Shown: one piece after another, positions 12,190 to 22,551 of the stretch
How the letters are laid out: each line of letters starts with the position of its first letter
Numbering within the stretch: position 1 is the stretch's first letter
Assembly: GCF_019279795.1 (NCBI RefSeq)
Contig: NC_056730.1
Coordinates: 606,609,383 to 606,673,382, forward strand
From: Protopterus annectens
Lineage: Eukaryota; Chordata; Ceratodontiformes; Protopteridae
Length of the DNA: 64,000 bases
Direction: 5' to 3'
The notes under the pieces: generated by a model
The model's input: only the letters and a program-made list of their open reading frames with translations
What the model was told of the DNA's origin: nothing
Databases searched by the model: none
Position numbers and translations under genes: made by a program

Positions 12190-12287
12190 CTTGTTATGTT
12201 CAACTTTATCATTAAATATATGCCTAAAATTTAATTTACGTGTAAATTTTTTTGTGGATTATCCTTTTGGTTACAAGTTTTTGGTGT

Positions 12288-12302
12288 TCATTTAATACTT
12301 TC
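12288..12302. repeat. Target-site duplication, right copy (PLE)
   Basis: TCATTTAATACTTTC, identical to 9027-9041. DIRS-2 sequence resumes after it. Confidence 0.85.
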
Positions 12303-12519
12303 TCCTTGAATGCTGGATCCCAGTCCAGAGCTCCTATCTCACCCATCAGGGCAAGTTCACCCAGATATTTCAGGCCTCAAGTTGATTGCATGGTTTCTCC
12401 AATTTTGATGATGGTTAGACATTTCAGGCTTTCCTCCCCAGTCCAAAATATCCTAGTTTCTTCTCATAAACCATTCAGTGAGGGAAGTTTACAAAAGTAA
12501 ATGGAAAAGATTTTCTCTC

Positions 12520-13412
12520 TGGGCTCATCGGAGAGAATTAGATCATGTTACCACTCTGGTTACAACTGTTTAAGATTTCCTTGCCTCAATTTTCCAGAGT
12601 GGAGCAAGTTTTCTTACTGTTACGGTCCAGTTAGCAGCCATCTTAAACTATCATATTGGTGATTATCCTTCTCCTTTAGCATCATCAAAAATATGTAAGC
12701 CCTTTCCCTAAGGGTACCTTCTTAGTTAGACCTCCGAAAAAGGGCCCTATTCCACCTTGGGGATCTCACTCTGGTTTTGTAAACCGTAGTATTCTCACCC
12801 TTTGAACCATCAGCTAAAATGGACCTCAGATTTCTTTCTTGGAGAACTGTTTTTCTGGTAACTATAACTTCTGCAAGACTAATATCTGTTCTACAAGCAT
12901 GGTCTTCCAAACTGCCATATCTGATTTTTCACAAGGATAGGATTATTTTATGTACAAATCCTTCTTTCATACCAAAAATTGCCTGAAACCAGTATCAACC
13001 AGGTCATCAATTCACCAGTTTTATTCCCCAGTTTAGAAAACAAAGGTGAGTGCACCCTTCATCTTCCTGATGTACATAGGCAACTTTGTTTTTGCTTTCA
13101 CAGAACAAAAGAATTTAGGAAAACTGGCCAGTTGTCTCTTTCACAAGTAAAAGATTGGGAAGACCAGTTTCAAAAACTATACTATCTAAATGGATAACAG
13201 ATTGTATTTCCTATGTTTATTCTTTGAGAGGTATTGCTTTCCCAAAACAACCGAAAGCATATTCAACCAGGACAATGTCTACATCTGCAGCCTTTTGGGC
13301 TAGAGCCTCTATTGATGATATTTGTGCAGCTGCGACTTGGTCTAATACACCCACCTTTATTGTGCATTACAAATCAGACATGATTTCCAGAAAAAGCTGC
13401 TTTTGGTTTTGA
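12520..13412 (+). pseudogene. DIRS-2 tyrosine recombinase remains
   Basis: Fossil tyrosine recombinase. The C-terminal half is readable at 13155-13412: WITDCISYVYSLRGI, then AYSTRTMSTSAAFWARA, which holds the catalytic-region arginine of the family, then DICAAATWSNTPTFIVHYKSD, which holds the tyrosine segment. This is what separates DIRS elements from LTR retrotransposons, which use an integrase. The N-terminal half is decayed. Confidence 0.7.
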
Positions 13413-13654
13413 GGTGCTCCAAAATATCCTTCTGTGAGGGCCACCTGAGGTTACTGTAGTTAGGGACTCTGTCCCATTCATTGAGGGGATGAATGAAAAT
13501 TACATCATCTGATAAAGGAGTTATGTACTCCCCATAACGTTCCATCTGTGTTGTCCATTTTTGTTCTTTTTCAACTCCCCCCCCCCTTCCCCCATCTTTT
13601 ATACTTGGGAGAGACCTCCCAAGACTAATGGAAGTCTTGTTAGGAACCTTGGGT

Positions 13655-16600
13655 GTTCTTCGTGTTTCACTGCTGCAGTCCTGACTATTGGGATTTCCTG
13701 CCATGAAAGCCCTTAGCTGGCCCAACTACCAGAGAAACATCTTTCCGGATCCCAGGCTGGTGGGCGCTTTGACCGACATCAGTGCAGTCTGGTATAAAGG
13801 AAGCCAGTGTGCGTCATGAACCCAGTCTTTTCTTGCCATGGAGCCCAAAGCTGTGTTCAAGTGTGTTATTCGGTCTGTACCAGAGAGAATTGTCATCGGA
13901 CAAGATAAGTACCCTGTTGGAGAACTTTTTTCTTTCCTTTGCTCATGTCAGATAAAGTTAATAACTGTCTCCATTGTGGAAAACAGATCCACACAGAGAG
14001 ACTTTCATTCCCTTTGTGATACTTACCACAACATCCCTAGTTGTCGTTTCTGTGCACATTTTAATACCAGGACTATTAGGCATAGGGCTGAATTTCTAGC
14101 AAGTTCCGTAGCTAGCAGCCTGCATCGTCTATGGTGTTCATCGGTCATTCTGAATCTGAACTTCCTAAGTACAAGAAAGAAATCTTAGGTCTTCCAATGG
14201 CAGTCATTCTGTGCCTGCTTCTCCCTCCAGGTTTGTGCTTGTTGAGCATGATGAGGTGCTTATGTACCGCCCGCATTTTTCTGTACTAGTAACTCAGGCC
14301 TCTGTCGAGCCTCTTTTGGAGTCCAACAGTGCCATTAGTACCTTCCACCTCTGCACAAGCTCTTGACATTGTTTCATCGGTCAGGTCCAGGACCGCTCTG
14401 TAGGCCTTGCTTCCGAGGAGTGTACACCGCACAGAGACTCTGCTACTAGGCCTCGGCTCACTCCAGCTGCAGTGCTCATTCAGCGCTCAGGAGACACAGG
14501 CATCAGGTTGTTGGACACCCTTAGGCCTAAGCCACTCCTAGGAAAGCTTCTGCATCAAGGCCCTCTGGCTCCACTTCACAGGGATCTCAGCAGGATTTAA
14601 TTAAACTAGCCAAGGACTTGATCTCAGTTGTCAGATCAAGGCAAGCTCCAGGGACTACTTCCCCTGGGAAAAGGAAAATAGACTCTCCCCCAGAAATTTA
14701 CCAGGATCCTCTTTTTTTTCTGAGGAGAACACTGATCTTGAAGACTCTGGATCTGAGGAAGGCCCCTCCTGTACATCATATGAGGATTCTGATTCTGAGA
14801 AAAGCCTCCCTTCTGCTTCTCTCCCCCTGAGGATTTCATCTTAGGAGAGAATTTCCATGCTGTGAGACAACATTTTCAGTGGGAGGCTCAAGACTACCCA
14901 CAAACAAAGAAGAGAGTTAGGGGAGTTCCTGGACTTGCCTGAGCACAAGCCTCTGGCTGTTCTCCCCATTCTGGAAGTAGTGGAGGATGTCTTCCTAGAA
15001 TCCTCCTTAAAACCTGTTTCCCTCCCACCTAACCCATGTAAACCAGACAGGCTTTACAGATTCAGGATTCCCATAACTACCCGTATAAAAATCCTACTGC
15101 TGACCCAGAAGTGATCACTCCAGGACCTAATGGAGCCAGAGCCGGTTCATCCAGAAATCCTCTTCCCACAGATAGAGTGCCGGTCCCTTGACAGGTTTGG
15201 CAAAACAGTGTATATATTTGCCATTCTTACCATGAGTGCTCTAAACTACCGATTACATCTAATTAAGTATCAACAGACTATCCTTGAACAACTCAAACAA
15301 AAGGTTTCTACCCTTGAAGATAAACCCTTGCCAAGAAATTGTCTGATCTCAGTCATTGCAGTGCTGAGGTTATGATGCCATGGAAGCATCTTATAGAGCT
15401 GCTATAACGGGATCTGTTATTAGAAGGCATGCTTGGCTCCGAGAACAAACTCTTCCAGACCATGTTAAGTCTAGCCTGCTGTATGCCCCTCTGTTCAAAG
15501 ATGTTCCATATGGGTCCAAGTCTGAAGAAGTACTTAAGTAGATGGAGGATAAAACAAGGTCAATGCAGACAGTAAAATATTTCCTCCAGGTGTACCCTCC
15601 CAGGTTTAATAGACATTTTCATGCCAAACACTGATCCTTTCCCTCCCAGCCTAGGAGTAGGCAGAGGAAAACCCCAAAGGGATAGACCACATAGATGGTT
15701 CCATCAGCTGCAGAGAGGCAAGCAGTAGACTTCAGAAGCCCCAGGCAAATGCGTTCTAGACCCCAGTTCACATCCAGAGAGCAAAAGAGACTCACCCCCC
15801 CCCCTCCACCCCTTATCCCAAAGCTAGGAGTAAGGCTGTCTCTTTCATAGATATCTGGACCCACATTACCTCAGACAGGTGTGTTCTGAGCATTATTGCA
15901 AATTGGCTACAAACTCACTTTCGAAGAACATTTAAAATACTCAGGTTATCCAGGTGTTCCTCAAAATAAAAAAGCAGACGCCCTGGCTCCAATTCAAATC
16001 CTCTGCCCACAAGGAGCAGTAGAACTGGTGCATGCAGCTCAGCATGGGAAAGGATTCTACTTCCAGGCTCTTCCTGGTCCCCAGAAAGGAAGGCTTCTGG
16101 CACTCCATTTTGGATCTGTCCAAGCTTAATCAGTCTGTCCTGGTGCCAAAGTTCATAATGTTAACAGTTCAAAAGCTACTACCCACGATATCCTCCCAGG
16201 CTTTTTTAGTCTGTCTAGACCTAAAAGATGCTTACCAGCATATCCCTATTCAGGAGTCCCATAGAAGATTTCTATGCTTCAGGGCAGAATCCAGTCACTA
16301 CCAATTTTCTGCACTGCCCTTTGGCTTGTCTACCACACCAAGAGTGTTAACAAAGTACCTGGCACCACCAGTAGCCTTCTGCAGGACCAGGGGAATTCAA
16401 ATCTATCCATACCTAGACGACTGTCAGATCAGGCAAAACTCCTCAACTACCTCAGATTCACCCAGGACCTTTTCTGTTCCTGGGGTTCATAGTGAACCTC
16501 CAGAAATCCAACACCTCACCAGCGCAAAAGATAATTTTCCTGAGAATCCTTCTCGACTCCCAACTCCAAAAGGCATTCCTCCCACCAGAGAAAGCCTCCT

Positions 16601-16710
16601 TTCTGTCAGATTATTTTCACAGAATACATTTGCGGGATTGCATCTCAGCAAGGGAATTCCTACAAGCTCTGGGATACATGGCTTTCTGTATCATCATGTC
16701 TGTCCTACTA
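13655..16710 (+). mobile_element. DIRS-3, left part (outer element of the nest)
   Basis: Fossil DIRS element. The left terminal region (about 13655-13830) has TTCGTGTTTCACTGCTGCAG near 13665 and a TATA-like box at 13793; a related copy starts DIRS-5 near 18605. The gag region runs from about 13838 (cysteine pairs CLHCGKQI) to about 15860. RT follows at about 15900-16710 with FLVPRKEGFWHSILDLSKLN, VCLDLKDAYQHIPIQ, FSALPFGLSTTPRVLTK and the aspartates in YPYLDD. The RT is cut at about 16711 by the terminal repeat of DIRS-4, and the matching RNase H region resumes at about 35820. Broken several times, old. Confidence 0.75.
16032..16710 (+). pseudogene. DIRS-3 reverse transcriptase remains
   Basis: The best-preserved RT segment in the nest. 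It includes ILDLSKLNQSV, VCLDLKDAYQHIPIQ, HRRFLCFRAESSHYQF, ALPFGLSTTPRVLTKYLAPP, and YPYLDD at about 16408-16425. This motif set is diagnostic of DIRS RT (gypsy-like fold, with HYQFxALPFGL). It ends where the DIRS-4 terminal repeat begins. Confidence 0.8.
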
Positions 16711-16877
16711 TTCTCATGTTGCAATATTCATTACAGTAGGGAGGTTGTTGCCTGCAGCTCCGACATCCGGCCAGTATACCAGTCTTTGGAGCAGGAGGGT
16801 ATGTGTGACATCCTATTTCAGAACCATAAACTGAAATAGGGTATAAAAGTGACGTCTGCACATACCCTCTTCAGACT
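16711..16877 (+). repeat. DIRS-4 left inverted terminal repeat
   Basis: Starts near TTCTCATGTTGC and runs to TACCCTCTTCAGAC. Its reverse complement matches 35609-35775 over the whole length, including AGGGAGGTTGTTGCCTGCAG and GACATCCGGCCAGTATACCA. Its outer 30 bases are complementary to the left half of the internal complementary region. Confidence 0.85.
16842..16849 (+). promoter_or_regulatory. TATA-like box in the DIRS-4 left terminal repeat
   Basis: TATAAAAG about 110 bases before the start of the gag region, inside the terminal repeat. Its mirror copy lies at about 35635-35642 in the right repeat and points the other way. A promoter in the repeat is expected for DIRS; activity is inference. 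Confidence 0.5.
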
Positions 16878-16960
16878 TTTTCTGCCACAGTGAACGTCAG
16901 ACTCCAGATCGCTCATTTTCAGATGACCTCTACAGTGAACCGCTACAGATAAGTACCCTG

Positions 16961-18370
16961 TTGGGCTTTGCTTGTCTTTTGTTAGTTTCTAAGATGTACA
17001 TGTCCACTAGAAAGGGGAAGTGTACTTGTGGGAGACAAATTCCTCACAAAGACATGCACGAAAAGTGCGTATTCTGTTTAGGTGAGGCCCACGATCATAC
17101 ATCCTGCCCCATTTGCAAATCCTTTGTACCTAAAACTCTCCTCGGCCATCTGGCCGCATTAAAACTATACTTAGAAAATCAAAGGCTCTGGCATCTCATG
17201 CTCAGTATGGAGGGTGGAGTAGGCACAGCTGATGAGCCGCCACTGAAGAAGGCCAAGAAAATCAGGCCAGATTCCAATGCTGCACCTCAGGTGTCTGGAG
17301 AGATTCTTGAGGCAGATGAAAGCCCAGGATCTTTTCAGACCTCTGCTTCCCAACCAAGCCTGGGAACCTCGATGGAAGCTGTAATGGCAGAAACTATGAG
17401 GATGTCCACTGAGGTTAATCAGCCATCAGATCCTGATGGTGAAGGGGAACCATGGCTCATACATTCTGAAGGGCCTAGTCTTTCCCTGCTATCCACCCAG
17501 ACATCGGCTCCCACTCATACTCAGCCATTTGCCCCTATGAAGAGTAAAAAACTAAAGCATATGGAGCCTCAACCTGTCCCTGAATGGGAAGTTTTCTCAC
17601 AGAATCTTTATCAGGCATTCTAGGCCTTACAGACACAACAACCACCAGCTGTTACTCCTTCAGGGCCCCCTTTAGAGGTATCTGAAGAAGACCATTCCTC
17701 TTCTGAGGAATCAGTGACATATGGTTCACACATAGACTGTCCTAAGGATTTTATTACCCTAGAAGGAGAGGATCTTATCACCCTTGAATCTCCTGGGGAA
17801 ATATTCACCTTTGGGGACACCATTTCCCTCATGATGGAACATTTTAAGTGGCAGACCTCTGTGGCCTGTGACACGAAAAGAAAAGGTACTTTGATCTGCT
17901 GGAAATGGAACAATCCCCCTCTACTGTGCTCCCTTTGCTACATGCGTTCCAAGATGCCTTCTTGGCTGCTTCACAGGCCCCAGATTCCCAACCCCCAGCC
18001 TTTGAACGTCCTGACCATTTTTACAAGGGGCCTCAGGACACCCAATTCCTATTCAAGAACCTCCCCTGGAGACCCAGCAGTTATTGCAGTTTCTGCTGAT
18101 AAAACATCCAGACAGTTACCTTCTGCTAATCTCTACCCTACTGATAAAGACACCAAATTCAAGGACAGACTCATGAAGAAAGTGTATACCTCCTCTTCTC
18201 TATCTATAAGAGCCCTCAACTACCAAACACACATGGCTAGGTGTGTCCTGGACACTATTTCCAAGGCTACTACCCTCTTCTCTGAGGTTCCTGATTCACC
18301 AATAAAAACCCAACTTAACACCCTACTTTCCACGGATCTGTATTATATCCTCGAAGTGGCATTCCATTGA
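16961..18370 (+). pseudogene. DIRS-4 gag region
   Basis: Fossil gag-like region in at least two frames. The N-terminus carries a cysteine-rich block, CTCGRQIPHKDMHEKCVFCL with more Cys and His after it (HDHTSCPIC), a putative zinc-binding module shared with DIRS-3 and DIRS-5. An acidic, Ser/Pro-rich middle follows, then the conserved gag block KVYTSSSLSIRALNYQTHMAR near 18180-18245. It is the longest gag remnant of the nest. Broken. Confidence 0.65.
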
Positions 18371-18517
18371 ATGCCTCTTCATCAACCCTTAAACCGAGAA
18401 ATCACAAAACGGCAAATGTTCACATCAGCAATTTCTTTACCTGGGAAAGAAATCACTTGGCCATGTTTGTTAGTTTGCCATTTTACCTACTGTAGTGCAA
18501 TCTCGGAGTTGGTATAT

Positions 18518-18590
18518 TTAGTTAGGGGGTGTGGGGGGGGGCACAGCTGCCCACATTGGGGGGTGTGGGGGCAAAGCCCCCCACTTTGTA
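18518..18590 (+). repeat. G-rich palindromic stretch
   Basis: Several runs of five to nine G separated by short spacers, with a C-run at the end. GGGGGCAAAGCCCCC-type pairing near 18570-18585 gives a hairpin, and the G-runs could form a quadruplex. It lies between the end of DIRS-4 gag and the start of DIRS-5. Confidence 0.5.
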
Positions 18591-19060
18591 ATGTTTGTAG
18601 TGATGTGATGTTCTTCATGTTTCACTGTTGCAGTCATCACATTTGGGTTATCTGCTTGCAGTAGCCCTCAGTCGGCCTGATTATCAAAGTCTTGGGTCCT
18701 GTGTCAGTTGCTGTCTCATCTTCAGTGATGTTAGGTAGTCAGGGATATAAAGCATGCAGCCGACGCCATTACATTAGTCTTTCTTGCCATGCGGTGCCCG
18801 AAGCAGAAGCAGTTCGCAAGTGCCAGTCTGCTGACTCCTGAAATTTTTGTTTTAGAGTTTCAGAACCAAAGTCTTCAACTAAAGCTAAGTACCCCTTTGG
18901 GGACATTTTTTCTTGCTCTAAACCGATGTCAGTAAAAGTCAATAATTGTATTTCTTGTGGAAAGCAAATACCTCATAAAGATTTCCATTCTGTTAACTTT
19001 TACCTTAAAAGAAGACAAGACAACTTTTCCTCTCTTTCAGTGGTATTTAATACACACATG
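18590..19060 (+). mobile_element. DIRS-5: left end and gag start of another DIRS element
   Basis: Fossil piece starting near GATGTTCTTCATGTTTCACT (18604), homologous to the left end of DIRS-3 near 13660. It has a TATA-like box at about 18746 and then a gag start with NNCISCGKQIPHKDFHS (about 18937-18990). It stops near 19060, where ERV-related sequence begins. The 34885-35283 recombinase could belong to this piece rather than to DIRS-4. Right edge uncertain. Confidence 0.55.
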
Positions 19061-19430
19061 TGGGAGCCTCATGGAAAGCACCAGGGAGATTACCAGAACA
19101 AAAGAATGCAGAAGCTTGCATACCGTTAATACTGCTGACAGTACAAAAATATCAATTGGACCAATTAGGTCATTACATAAAAACAATTGACCAATCAATG
19201 GTTTTACCCGTAGGCTTAAAGCAGTTCATAGTACTACATCTCTAGGCAGAGAAAGAAAATCGGATGCACTTCCATAAAAGGCACATTTCCTGCTTTTAAG
19301 CAAACTCTTGTTTTTCTGTACTTTTCCACTTTTCACAGTTTACTCAGAGTTCACAGTACAAAGTGCATGCACACAGATTGTCACGTACCCAATTTCCTTA
19401 AACACATGCTTTTGGCCGTTCATATTCTAC
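19060..19430 (-). repeat. Candidate 3' LTR of the ERV
   Basis: The stretch on the 3' side of env, beyond a purine-rich tract (AAATGGGGGATAG, reverse complement of 19429-19441), is where the 3' LTR should be. No second copy exists in the window for comparison, so its extent is an inference from position only. Confidence 0.3.
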
Positions 19431-20188
19431 TATCCCCCATTTGATGCTGTGTAAGCATCACCATTTAGTCTATCATACATTTGCCCCAAGTCTAACATAA
19501 CCATGCTGCTGATTCCTTCAACATTGTCACACATTTTTAGTTCATCATTTACATTTATAGCTGCAGGCATATAAACCTTTGGCACCTTTTTAGTAGTTTT
19601 GAAAGATATTAATTTTAAAATCAATGCTTTAATTAGAAACACAACAAGAAAGGCAATAATAGCTAATACTGCAATTAATAAAATTAACTTCAAATGTCCA
19701 CCTACCCAACCTGAAAACAGGTTGGTTAACCATGCCCATGTTGATTTATCAGCCTCCTTGGCCTTAGAGAGTTCGGAGACTCTGTGAATCAGTTCAAGAT
19801 GACTTTCAATTTCGTGCTGATTATCAGGAATAAACATACATCACTCCTTCTGGATTAAAGCGCAAGTTCCACCTTTCGCCGCTAGGGTGAAGTCGAGAGC
19901 CATACGGTTTTGGAGGACTACAGCTCTCATAGCGGTCAGTTCATCAGTCACTAGTTCTAAAGCAAAAAATGTGGCATTGCTTAGTATTTCAAGCAACTTG
20001 GACAGTTTTCTCAGTTCCCAAATTGATTGTACTGCTCTGTATGCTGGAAGTATTCCAGCCCACAATATGACGTCATCACCCAAGTCCATATGAGATAGTC
20101 CTTTAGTGCCAGCATGAGCCAAGTCATGATGATAAATCCATGAAGCATCAACTTGGCCTACCGGCAGGCTTTTTAACCTCGCAAACAT
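19430..20188 (-). pseudogene. ERV envelope, transmembrane subunit remains
   Basis: Fossil TM region. The 19841-20188 part has a helical segment followed by LQNRMALDFTLAAKGGTCAL, laid out like the conserved helix and cysteine region of gamma-type TM proteins. The 19430-19837 part has a membrane anchor (about 25 hydrophobic residues around LILLIAVLAIIAFLVVFLI) and a cytoplasmic tail. Not intact. Confidence 0.7.
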
Positions 20189-20759
20189 TTCAAATTTTTC
20201 CTTGAGGGTAAAGCAGATACATGTCGAATGGCTGGGACTAAATAACCTAAGAAACAGCTACCAGACCAGTTTCCCGGTAGTCATTTATAGGCTTTTCTAC
20301 TGCATATAAAATACAATCCTTCTTCCAAGAGCATAGTAGAAATGTTTGTAGTTACATTATTATTGAACACTACTTGGGAGACTACATCATATAAATTTAA
20401 CTTAAGTTGTGAGAGTTATGAATAATTTGTCATTGTAGGACTATTTTCGAAGATCCATACCTCTTTTGGCCCCAGAATCGTTTCAGTCGCATTACAAGTC
20501 TGCCAGTCTAAATAATTCTTGAATGGTGCAGATATGGAGGCCCACCACACTGCATAGGAAATAAACTTATTCCGTGCCCTAACGTTAATTGACTGTAAGG
20601 CTGTGTAGTTAGTAATGGCACATACTCTCTGAATTGTTATAATGCAATTGCTTGAGCCGACTTTCTTAGTTACATTTTGTTTGACATAAAATGCCTTGCT
20701 GTCGATATGCCAAAGTTAGAGCTACAGTTCAATTTGAATGTATCTTTTTACACAATCCC

Positions 20760-21147
20760 CTAGAAATGTTAGAGGATGGTGGAATAGTTATCAGTAGGTA
20801 AAGGACTAGCTGTCATTGGCAGGCCATCATGTGAAGTAGGAAGAACTGCACAAATCCAGCAATCGGAAACATTGAAGGTAGAAGCGTAAGCATATTTGAT
20901 GGCTTGATAGGTGTTGAAAGGTGGATGCCAAGCAGCTCGTTTGGTTGGATGCGTCGATGGAGCAGGAAATAGAAATGGCCACATTAAAAATAACAGTACG
21001 ACGAGTGACCAGTAGAATGGCTGTCCAATATTTTTGTGGAAATGGTTGGTGTGCTGGCGTGGTCTCAGGAGTTTGAGATTTCCCAAAAGGGTAGATGTTC
21101 AGCATCATCAGGTGCTGGAACAGTTCTACTTCGAGTGCGAGTAGCAA
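20760..21147 (-). pseudogene. ERV envelope, surface-subunit start
   Basis: Fossil SU start. A hydrophobic signal-like segment (WSLVVLLFLMWPFLFPAP) is followed by NVSDCWICAVLP; the CWIC block corresponds to the CXXC motif of gamma-type surface proteins. The rest of the subunit, toward 20190, is poorly readable. Confidence 0.6.
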
Positions 21148-21250
21148 TGGGAGGAGAATCTGGAGTTGAAAAAGTTAAAGGCTGTTGGTCTTCGGATGGC
21201 ACAACTTTTTTCACATGTGAACCGTGGATCCAAGTAGGAGATCCTTGTAG

Positions 21251-22187
21251 TCACACAGCAGATGACGTTGTCAGAAGAAACAGGAAGGGCCCCTTCCAGC
21301 GTGGCTGGAGCGTTGTTTTTCTAGAGAAGGACTTAACATATACCCAATCGCCTGGTTGTAGGGCAGATGACAGGAAAGGATCCGGAAGATGCTGAGCAGC
21401 TGCTACTTGTCGATGGTGAAACTGTAGAAAGGAAACAAGAGATTTGCAGTACAAAAGAATATCATTATCAAATGCATCATATTCAGAAAGGGGTGGTGGT
21501 GGTGTCATGGGCATACGCAGAGGGCAACCCACGAGAATTTCATGAGGAGAAAACCCCTTAGTAGGATGCGGTTGTGCTCGCATAGAAAGTAAGGCCAGTG
21601 GTAAAGCCTGTACCCAAGTTAGGCCTGTTTCTGAAGTAACTTTAGCAAGTCTAGTTTTCAATGTCTGATTCAGTCGTTCAATAATACCTGATGCCTGTGG
21701 CCTATACGGGCAACGAAATTTTAAAGTGATGCCTAACATTGTACACAATGAATCGACTAACTGAGCAGTAAAATGTGTCCCACAGTCAGAGTATATTTGA
21801 CAGGGAACACCAAAACGAGGTATCAGTTCATAACACAATTTTTTTTGCAACTTAAATAGCATCATTTTTAGCACATGGGTAGGCTTCTAACCACCCAGAA
21901 AAAACATCAACAACAGTCAAAACATATTTAAAATGAGTGCAAGGTGGGAGTTCAAGAAAGTCCCACTGTAAGGCACAAAATGGTCCCATTGGTTTTGGCA
22001 ATGGTTGAACGGGAGCCATAGTGCCTTTTGAAATATTATGCTGTAAACAAATGGAGCATGTGCTCAGGAAATGTTGCACAGAAGCAGAAAGTCCTGGGGC
22101 ATACCAATCTCTTTGGATTTGTTTTATTAAAGCTTGTACCCCTACATGGGCTCGCAAATGATATGCTTTAATAAGAGAATTTAACAT
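21251..22187 (-). pseudogene. ERV integrase remains
   Basis: Fossil integrase. The N-terminal zinc-binding part (HLRAHVGVQALIKQI and CSICLQHN), then WDFLELPPCTHFKYVLTVVD with the first catalytic-region Asp, then YSDCGTHFTAQ, and ASGIIERLNQTLK with the catalytic-region Glu. The C-terminal PGDWVYVKSF...RWKGPFLFLL is the GPY/F-type end seen in gamma-type integrases. Confidence 0.85.
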
Positions 22188-22266
22188 GGATGTAGGGCAA
22201 ATTAATCTGCCATCAGGATGCTGCCAAATCGAATCAGGGTGTTTGAAACCGCTTTGAGCCAGCCAT

Positions 22267-22396
22267 GTTCATAGGTTCGTACTAAGCTAACTGCCTTTGC
22301 AAGCCACTTTAAGCCTAGCCAATTATCCCTTGTGAGACTCAAACCCTTCACCTTGTGTTTGTAAGGCAAACACCTTAACCATTAGGCCACCCCTTT
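22267..22396 (-). mobile_element. tRNA-derived SINE with a CR1-like 3' tail
   Basis: On the minus strand a tRNA-like head starts at about 22393. Box A is TGGCCTAATGGTTA (22376-22389) and box B is GGGTTTGAGTCTC (22334-22346); the anticodon region resembles tRNA-Val (TAC), tentatively. After a few bases the element ends in GGCTAGGCTTA...GGCAG...TAGC...GAACCTATGAAC (22267-22322), which matches the 3' end of the CR1 elements in this window (33423-33489, 57808-57872). It lies inside the ERV integrase/RNase H interval. Only one copy is seen here. It is not a working tRNA gene, because the acceptor stem does not close. Confidence 0.75.
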
Positions 22397-22551
22397 TCTT
22401 TTTGATTCCAGTGCTTCGTCTTGTAAAGTTTTTAAAACAGTAGTGTCAAAAGTAACCGCTTGTAAAATAGGCTGCAAAAACTGTCCCTGAACAGTCTGTG
22501 AGAGAGCAGCCTGCTTGGCAGCCCAGTCAGCCAAATTATTTCCGTTAGCTA

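Larger units (their letters stand above)
9042..12287 (-). mobile_element. Penelope-like retroelement (PLE) inserted in DIRS-2
   Basis: A minus-strand Penelope-like element. It encodes reverse transcriptase (10865-12189) followed by a GIY-YIG endonuclease (10154-10831), then an AT-rich 3' region of about 1.1 kb with simple repeats, ending in a terminal region that carries a hammerhead ribozyme (9181-9233). The 15-mer TCATTTAATACTTTC flanks it exactly at 9027-9041 and 12288-12302, a target-site duplication that fixes both ends. The 5' end has no second ribozyme, so the copy is probably 5'-truncated. The reading frame is broken at least twice. Fairly young compared with its host. Confidence 0.88.
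6480..13650 (+). mobile_element. DIRS-2: DIRS-type YR retroelement, interrupted by a Penelope-like element
   Basis: Fossil DIRS element with its parts in family order: acidic and serine-rich gag N-terminal region (about 6590-7150), conserved gag domain (about 7240-7930), reverse transcriptase (about 8100-8720), RNase H and following region (about 8720-9040 and 12300-12500), tyrosine recombinase (about 12700-13412), then an AT/C-rich 3' part. A Penelope-like element sits at 9042-12287. The block after the recombinase (TTAGGGACTCTGTCCCAT near 13460) recurs at about 63580 in DIRS-8, so the two are one family. It is clearly broken, with many breaks, and is old. Confidence 0.75.

Noticed and set aside
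22330-22396. A possible tRNA gene with box A and box B
   Set aside because: The acceptor stem does not pair, and the sequence runs on into a CR1-like tail. It is the head of a SINE, not a tRNA gene.
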